Shown piece after piece: positions 35,137-40,747 of a DNA stretch of 40,747 nucleotides. The notes under the pieces are model-generated. The model did not search any database. It saw nothing but the letters and a program-made list of their open reading frames with translations, and was not told the origin of the DNA. Position numbers and translations under genes: made by a program. Positions within the stretch are counted from its first letter, which is position 1, and each line of letters opens with the position of its first letter. The DNA is from a virus: IMG/VR virus record IMGVR_UViG_3300003873_000054, positions 1 through 40,747 of that record; one strand, given 5' to 3'.

Positions 35137-35178
35137 GTATGCTACCACCCACATCATATGATGTGGGTGGTAGCATAC
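35137..35178. terminator. Palindromic terminator behind phuZ
   Basis: A perfect 42-base palindrome centred on CATCATATGATG starts 16 bases after the phuZ stop codon. Confidence 0.9.
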
Positions 35179-35194
35179 TATCTATTAAATTACT

Positions 35195-36232
35195 CTACAA
35201 AACCATTCCGCCATCTTCTTCATCACCAGCTCCGGATAATTCAGTACTGGTTATGCTATTCATAATAGCTTCATATTCTGCTACAGTGTTAGTTAATACC
35301 TTATGTTCTGCATTAAGGCATTCTCCTGACAATAAGATATGCATAGGAGTAACTTCACCAATGATATCAATAACGCCAGGTTCGGAGATCTTGCCATGTT
35401 TATGATGCAGTAAAGTAAGATCCATATTGTACCCTTGATCAGGAACAGTTAATGTACGACCAAGAATATTAACAGCGACAGGATCGTTTTCGATTTTATC
35501 ATTATTGAAAATATTCACAGAGTACAATGCTGGAGAGATCTGAATAGTACTATATTCATTAGGAGATACGAAGTTAATCATATCTTTAGTATCGATATCG
35601 TCGTTATCGCCAGACATAAACAATGAAAGGGTAGTTAACGTAGTGTAAATACTTTCATTAACAGATTTCTCTCTATCGGAAGCAGTTGAGCCATTAGCCG
35701 CATAGTTGTTCATATACACGACAGTATATGGTTTCTTAGCAACACGTTTAGCCATTCCGTCTAAACTAGCAATCGTGTTCAACGTATTTTTACAGCTCAG
35801 GCCATTACTACTATCCCCGATTACAATAGAAACTACAGGAATGTCTGATTTACGAAGACTGGTAACCAACAAAGGACCAACAATACTACCCGTACCACCA
35901 GCGGCAGAGAAAACCACAATATGAAATTCTCCAATAACTTTATTAAGGTAACCATATTGATTAAGATATTCTTCAAGGTTAGCACTAATGGCGGCAAAGT
36001 TAGTCTTGCGCTCACCACCACTACCATCGATCTGGTTAGTGGCTACGTTTTTCGAAGTCACTCTCCAGAAATCATCTCTCTTGAGATTACGGATATTATT
36101 TTCAGACGTATCGATATACTGTGGTTTAATTTCACAGAACCCGGCGCCTTGTTTGCATAGGCCTTTGCCGGCCATAGCATGTGCGATGTTAAGTCCTGCC
36201 CCACCACAGTAATGGATTACTAACTTGTTCAT
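35195..36232 (-). CDS. phuZ: PhuZ-type phage tubulin, 345 aa
   Basis: GTP-binding tubulin/FtsZ homologue that forms the spindle that centres the phage nucleus and carries capsids to it in phiKZ-type phages. The nucleotide-binding strand and loop CGGAGLNIAH lies at residues 9-18 and the tubulin signature loop AAGGTGS at 110-116. The length is near that of known PhuZ proteins and the C-terminus is an acidic tail (GAGDEEDGG), as PhuZ has for filament contacts. AAGGAG precedes the ATG. It stands as its own unit, with an HNH endonuclease gene upstream and a terminator downstream. Confidence 0.92.
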   Translation of the reverse strand: MNKLVIHYCGGAGLNIAHAMAGKGLCKQGAGFCEIKPQYIDTSENNIRNLKRDDFWRVTSKNVATNQIDGSGGERKTNFAAISANLEEYLNQYGYLNKVIGEFHIVVFSAAGGTGSIVGPLLVTSLRKSDIPVVSIVIGDSSNGLSCKNTLNTIASLDGMAKRVAKKPYTVVYMNNYAANGSTASDREKSVNESIYTTLTTLSLFMSGDNDDIDTKDMINFVSPNEYSTIQISPALYSVNIFNNDKIENDPVAVNILGRTLTVPDQGYNMDLTLLHHKHGKISEPGVIDIIGEVTPMHILLSGECLNAEHKVLTNTVAEYEAIMNSITSTELSGAGDEEDGGMVL

Positions 36233-36327
36233 ATGTATCTCCTTAAGATATTATTTATACTACAAACTCATTTTAATAATATATGGTTATGTAGTTATGA
36301 TATAACGATAGCAGCTCATGCTGTTAG

Positions 36328-36717
36328 TTATTTCTTTTTCTTGTTAGGGCTATTCCACACAGTCTTCCCGTTATTAAAGGAAGCTATAATATTTTGTTTA
36401 GGAGTAACCCACTCCAAATTATTAGGGTAATTATTTTTACGATTATGATCGCGATGATTAACTTGTGTCTTGCGTTTATCTTTAGGCAAGCCTTTAAATG
36501 TAGACAAAACAATAATCTGGGCCTGCAAATGCTGCTTAGATCCATCAGTTTTAGTTAATACATACTCCACGTATCCATCTTTTGTTATAAATGGTTTCAT
36601 TTTTACGAGAATACCTTTAGCGTTCTTGTAAAAAACTATACCTAAATCAGACACCCAGTATCGTGATTTTTTGATATCATGCTTGACTTTAAGTTCTTTA
36701 AGTTTGGATTTAGGCAT
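36328..36717 (-). CDS. HNH homing endonuclease, 129 aa
   Basis: Probably a small free-standing homing endonuclease. The HNH core is VNHRDHNRKNNYPNNLEWVT (residues about 86-105), with the usual H, N and downstream N/W residues; the N-terminal part RYWVSDLGIVFYKNAKG resembles the NUMOD4-like strand found before such cores. The protein ends in a lysine tail (NKKKK). GAGG lies seven bases before the ATG. It sits directly upstream of phuZ, with a short weak hairpin (36309-36324) after its stop codon; phuZ itself looks intact. No duplicated phuZ sequence was found around it. Confidence 0.85.
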   Translation of the reverse strand: MPKSKLKELKVKHDIKKSRYWVSDLGIVFYKNAKGILVKMKPFITKDGYVEYVLTKTDGSKQHLQAQIIVLSTFKGLPKDKRKTQVNHRDHNRKNNYPNNLEWVTPKQNIIASFNNGKTVWNSPNKKKK

Positions 36718-36874
36718 ATTAACCTCGCGTATATTAGTGTCAATGAACCGGAGTATGAATATTCAGTGAGTTAATTTAATATGTTCTGAAAAAGGTAAAG
36801 GTTCATGTTAGGATTAATCTCTTAACAAGAACTATTACTCATAGTAGTTCACAATAGTATATTTAGGAGGCAAC

Positions 36875-39800
36875 ATGCTTATCAGTCCTGGTGGTGGTCC
36901 TAATGCATGGGATGCTGATGTGGCTGACGCAGGCGTTAAAGCTGCGATTATGTCTAAATCAGAATTTGACGCGCAGGTAGATGCTAGAAACGAATATTTC
37001 GGCGGATCAGGACATTCTTATAATGACGGTCCGTATAAAAATTTTGTAACTCCTAGTAATATTTATGGTAACACACATGAGTATTCAACGCACGCATATC
37101 CAGCAGGTCGTACATTAATAAACGCATTATGCGGATGTCTAGGCGAGGATAGTATAGATAGCAGACAGCGTAACATCACATATAATATCAATGGTGTGCG
37201 ACATGCCATAAAGGGTACATTAGCAACTGGGAGTAATGGTCTAATAGCCGCTGGGGTTGACCAGAATTCGTATGGTATTTTATTTCCGAATGCCGGAGTT
37301 CCCACAAACGAGCTTAACCCCAAAGTACTCTCTAAGGCGTACGAGCCAGGAGAATATATCTACTTTCCTAAGACTACCACCACGCTAGTATCGTCTGCCA
37401 TGGCGCTAAATGGCGCTGATAACTGGATAGATAGTGCTGGGACACATACTCTAGCCGGTGGAGTGCTTACTACTAACAGTGTAAACACCACAAATATCGA
37501 GTTACTAAGAACTAAATATCCTATTAATAAAGCGATATCGGTTCCGGCTAAATTAGTTATGGAGATTTCTTTTATTAATATAGCTGGCAACGCCCTACAA
37601 TATACTTCTCCTGGTGGTTATGGTAATGTGGCATTTACATCGTCAACATTACCTAATGGCCACACACGCGTCGAGGCTGATCTTACTAATTATGATATTA
37701 CAGGAATTATGTATTATGGATACAGCACAGATGCCAATGCCGCTAGTCTAATGGTACATAGTTTTGATATAATACAAGTGATTGAAGGTCCAGCTATTGT
37801 GGAGAAATCATTAGCGCTAGGTAGTTCTATTAATGATGTTTCGCATGGTATATGCATGCTCCCAGATATGTCTAGACGAGATTACGTGTTTATAGAATCT
37901 TGGAGAGAATCTATAGGCATTAATGATATGGTGTATCCGTTTGGTAATGTACAAGCTCAATATGGTATTAATCCGATCTCTGGCCCGCGCCAGTCTAATT
38001 ATAATCAGCATGTGGCCGGAACATTTACTGGTGCGGATACATATTCATTGTTCGGTCCATGGCAACCTGCAGGACAGCTGGTTGGTAGAGGCTTAGTATG
38101 GTCTACTATGACTCCAGCTGAGCAAATTAGATTCGCTAGTGATCCTGATAACAACATATACATGGATAATGGTAATCCTATGCAGGCTAGATTTCGCATG
38201 CGAGTTGTTCCTCTTTTAGGTAATGAGTTATATAATAATTATAATCTTAACCAACAGACAAATGGCGGGGCTCAATACGTTCGTAATGGAAACTACATTC
38301 GTTTTCAAGCGGCCTCACATACAACAGAGCAGTATGGTCCGGATAATAGTTATATATTGTACACGGGACATAACTATAACCCGAAAGGTATTGGTTCGTT
38401 AGGAAATCAAAATTTGGGTGTGGTAGTTCCTGTTATGCTTGTACAACGTCGTAATGGTGGCGTGTATCATCCCACGCATAATCCAGATGGATGTGCTAGA
38501 TTCTTAGGCAATAACGCATCTGGCGTAGCTAGTGCTTTGTTGTGGTATGAGACATCTCTTATAACCAGCCCGTTAGATTGTTATAATCACGATAATATTG
38601 CCGTAGTTGATCCTAGTAATTTGACAGCTCCGGCAATGTCATACACAAATAAATTGAATGGCACTGCTGGCGCGACATACCACGTCACCGGGACGGTGCT
38701 AAGCACGCTATCTGGAAGGCCTGATAACCTAATGGTCGACTATGTCTCGCCGCACGATATTGAGGATCTGCGTATGAACGCCAATAAAGTAGATGATCAA
38801 GCTACTTATTTGGAAGATTCTTTCCAGGATGCGTTATTCAATGTTATGAGTAGACTATCTCCTAATAAAAGGTTGGTTAAGGTAGGTGATACTATGATTG
38901 TTGGTGGTCTGGCTGCGGCTGAAGTATCACCTACATATGGTAAATACGGCGTGAGAATGCGTTTTGCTTCCACCACAGTATCAGGACTAAATGGCACTGG
39001 ATATAGATCTACATTTAGAGGTATTGGTAATTACCAAGATCATGGCCAAGCATTTCTGGTGGGTAATAACGGAAAGGTAATGCCGGTAGGACATATAGCT
39101 AACACACATAACCCTAACGGTAATAGTTATGTAGGTATATCCGTACCTGATTACGCATCGCAAGTTGCGTTATTCAATATATTATTTCCTGTGGGAACGC
39201 ATGTAGACGCCTATACCGTAGGCGATAGGACATCTGGAATGGCTAGGCAAATGTCAAGTTGTATTATTGTCGGTAATCCAGCCAAACTAAGCGATAGGTT
39301 AAGATTAGGCATTAGCGCAACACCACAAAACATAACTGTTGGTGACTTAATATTGGATACCGTAAGTGGTCATTATTATGTTTCTAAATTAACAAGAACT
39401 GGGGTTGTTACAAGTACTGAAGTATTTACTAACGTAACCAATTGGGCTGACTTAGGTCTGGATGGTACCATTGGTGGCTATCCTCTAGAGTGGTTTACTA
39501 ATGGTATTGATGCCATACCTACCATGGTGAACAATAAAGGTACTGCGAGCACAATGAGATTATCCAGAGCTGGTACACACGGTGCCTACGATATTCATTT
39601 ACCTATCCCTGGCATTAATAGTGGATATTTTGGAAATGTGACAAAGGTATTAGTTACCTTGGGTGGTGTTACAACAAGCTATACAGAAGTAGTTGATGAT
39701 ATTAAACTTAATCTTATCGGAACTACCAAAGGTTATTATTGTATTAATGACGATTGGCGTGTGAGGATAAATATAGACGGCACTGGAGTTCATTCTGAAG

Positions 39801-40363
39801 CGACAGAAGAAGAGGTTATTATACAAGTATACTATAATACCGTGGCGGGTATAATGCACACTTCTAATATGAACCAGCCTATACGTGTTGTTGGTAATGC
39901 GTGGGCCGGGTCTTATTATGGCGCTAGTTGGGGTCGTGGTCTGGTTGGTAATATAATCGGTCGATCATTAAGAGGTGTAAATAGCACGACTCCCGGGGAT
40001 GTAAATACAAGATATATGATATCAGAATATGCTAAGACAGCTAGTCGTAATACACAGATCAGTTATGGTTGGACAAAACCATTTGTTCATAATCCACTGG
40101 AGCCGATGTCATCATTCACACCAGGTTGTAAACTACTTCCTGTTCTGGTAGATATAAATCGTATGGCATATATGGAATTATTCTATAAAGAATTGATTTT
40201 TGACGATGCTGATGCGAACATAGACGGAACGCCTACTAATCTTATGGGGGATAATAACATGTTTGACGTATATCCCGGACAAGACGTTATGAATGATGAT
40301 AACGGTAACCATGTTGCCTATGGAATTTACACAGTTAGATTAGATAGGTTTTTATATAGATGA
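36875..40363 (+). CDS. Large fibre-like virion structural protein, 1162 aa
   Basis: Probably a tail fibre or other virion surface protein. The N-terminal segment SKSEFDAQVDARNEYFGGSG followed by HSYNDGPYKNF matches the attachment-type opening (xKxEFxAxxxxRxxxYxGSG) common to large structural proteins of jumbo phages. The rest is beta-rich, full of G, N, T and S, with repeated Y/W-containing turns, but no receptor-binding or enzyme domain can be named. No coiled coil, signal peptide or membrane segment was seen. TAGGAGG precedes the ATG. It is a single-gene unit, with a terminator behind. Confidence 0.78.
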   Translation: MLISPGGGPNAWDADVADAGVKAAIMSKSEFDAQVDARNEYFGGSGHSYNDGPYKNFVTPSNIYGNTHEYSTHAYPAGRTLINALCGCLGEDSIDSRQRNITYNINGVRHAIKGTLATGSNGLIAAGVDQNSYGILFPNAGVPTNELNPKVLSKAYEPGEYIYFPKTTTTLVSSAMALNGADNWIDSAGTHTLAGGVLTTNSVNTTNIELLRTKYPINKAISVPAKLVMEISFINIAGNALQYTSPGGYGNVAFTSSTLPNGHTRVEADLTNYDITGIMYYGYSTDANAASLMVHSFDIIQVIEGPAIVEKSLALGSSINDVSHGICMLPDMSRRDYVFIESWRESIGINDMVYPFGNVQAQYGINPISGPRQSNYNQHVAGTFTGADTYSLFGPWQPAGQLVGRGLVWSTMTPAEQIRFASDPDNNIYMDNGNPMQARFRMRVVPLLGNELYNNYNLNQQTNGGAQYVRNGNYIRFQAASHTTEQYGPDNSYILYTGHNYNPKGIGSLGNQNLGVVVPVMLVQRRNGGVYHPTHNPDGCARFLGNNASGVASALLWYETSLITSPLDCYNHDNIAVVDPSNLTAPAMSYTNKLNGTAGATYHVTGTVLSTLSGRPDNLMVDYVSPHDIEDLRMNANKVDDQATYLEDSFQDALFNVMSRLSPNKRLVKVGDTMIVGGLAAAEVSPTYGKYGVRMRFASTTVSGLNGTGYRSTFRGIGNYQDHGQAFLVGNNGKVMPVGHIANTHNPNGNSYVGISVPDYASQVALFNILFPVGTHVDAYTVGDRTSGMARQMSSCIIVGNPAKLSDRLRLGISATPQNITVGDLILDTVSGHYYVSKLTRTGVVTSTEVFTNVTNWADLGLDGTIGGYPLEWFTNGIDAIPTMVNNKGTASTMRLSRAGTHGAYDIHLPIPGINSGYFGNVTKVLVTLGGVTTSYTEVVDDIKLNLIGTTKGYYCINDDWRVRINIDGTGVHSEATEEEVIIQVYYNTVAGIMHTSNMNQPIRVVGNAWAGSYYGASWGRGLVGNIIGRSLRGVNSTTPGDVNTRYMISEYAKTASRNTQISYGWTKPFVHNPLEPMSSFTPGCKLLPVLVDINRMAYMELFYKELIFDDADANIDGTPTNLMGDNNMFDVYPGQDVMNDDNGNHVAYGIYTVRLDRFLYR

Positions 40364-40373
40364 TTACGATATC

Positions 40374-40399
40374 AGGAGCGTGGGGTACCCCACGCTCCT
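40374..40399. terminator. Palindromic terminator
   Basis: A perfect 26-base GC-rich palindrome centred on GGGGTACCCC starts 11 bases after the fibre-like gene. Confidence 0.85.
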
Positions 40400-40429
40400 A
40401 TACTATACATAACAAAATAGGAGTTACAT

Positions 40430-40747
40430 ATGATAAAGTATGAATATTTATATAATCCTGATAGTAAAATAACCACCAGGATTATTATTGAAAAGTTTCC
40501 AGATTTAGAAGTTATTAATCGTGGCATGTCTGTCGGTAGGAATACTGAGGTTATTAAAAAACAATGTCTTAAAGCTCTCGAGGGACAGGAAGAAGCCCCG
40601 ATTATTAAAATTGAATCTGATTGGTGGGATCAAACTGAGATCGTCAGGATAGCTAATGAAGAAAAGGATATTGTGGATGATCTCAATATGCAACTTTCTT
40701 TTACGGATATTACTCCTGAAGAAAAAACACGACTAGAAAATGAGCTT
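40430..40747 (+). CDS. Unknown protein, cut by the window end (first 106 residues)
   Basis: Open from the ATG at 40430 to the last base. AGGAG lies seven bases upstream. The visible part is acidic and helical, beginning MIKYEYLYNPDSKITTRIII and later IESDWWDQTEIVRIANEEKD. The family is not recognised. A terminator just upstream means that it has its own promoter between 40400 and 40420 or relies on readthrough. Confidence 0.75.
   Translation, partial: MIKYEYLYNPDSKITTRIIIEKFPDLEVINRGMSVGRNTEVIKKQCLKALEGQEEAPIIKIESDWWDQTEIVRIANEEKDIVDDLNMQLSFTDITPEEKTRLENEL

Noticed and set aside
36233-36430. Short plus-strand open frame opposite the end of the HNH gene
   Set aside because: No ribosome binding site and full overlap with the HNH gene and the phuZ upstream region.

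Overview
The window is part of the genome of an AT-rich, nucleus-forming jumbo myophage of the phiKZ type (Chimalliviridae-like). The diagnostic genes are a PhuZ-type tubulin, a contractile tail sheath and tail tube pair in the phiKZ gp29/gp30 style, a T4 gp21-like prohead protease, a multisubunit RNA polymerase beta chain that looks like the virion polymerase (phiKZ gp178 type), an SNF2-like helicase, and the C-terminal half of a split family B DNA polymerase. No host gene, tRNA gene, CRISPR array or integrase was seen. The host cannot be named from the sequence.

Layout. 1-2300: the edge of a minus-strand gene, a 477-base non-coding stretch with RNA-like structure, and three small beta-rich minus-strand genes. 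2302-7267: plus-strand structural genes (beta-rich virion protein, sheath, tube). 7339-9381: a minus-strand gene, then two plus-strand genes, the second a tandem duplication of the gp49/Sf6-66 domain. 9437-11483: SNF2-like helicase (minus), with an apparent +1 frameshift near its end. 11576-21487: plus-strand late block with virion RNA polymerase beta (interrupted by a group I intron), three unassigned genes, prohead protease and a large structural protein. 21532-25726: further structural genes on both strands. 25773-29348: split polB with an EDxHD endonuclease wedged into its 3' end, leaving a duplicated gene-end relic. 29488-35114: a minus-strand run of nine small, tightly packed unknown genes, interrupted by an IscB nuclease with its upstream omega (HEARO) RNA. 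35195-36717: phuZ and an HNH endonuclease. 36875-end: a 1162-residue fibre-like protein and the start of another gene.

How the parts fit. Most genes are late: capsid maturation (protease), tail (sheath, tube, fibre-like proteins), and the polymerase packaged in the virion. PhuZ would position the phage nucleus, and the helicase and polB belong to DNA metabolism. Nearly every transcription unit ends in a long, almost perfect palindrome a few bases after the stop codon, which suggests bidirectional terminators for the phage's own polymerases. Four different homing-type elements sit in about 22 kb: a group I intron, an EDxHD endonuclease, IscB with omega RNA, and HNH.

The observations most worth following up are the iscB-omega RNA locus inside a phage operon, the recoded polB 3'-end duplication around the EDxHD endonuclease, the group I intron in the virion RNA polymerase, the helicase frameshift, and the gp49/66 tandem fusion with an internal ribosome binding site. 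All identifications come from reading motifs; no database search was run.
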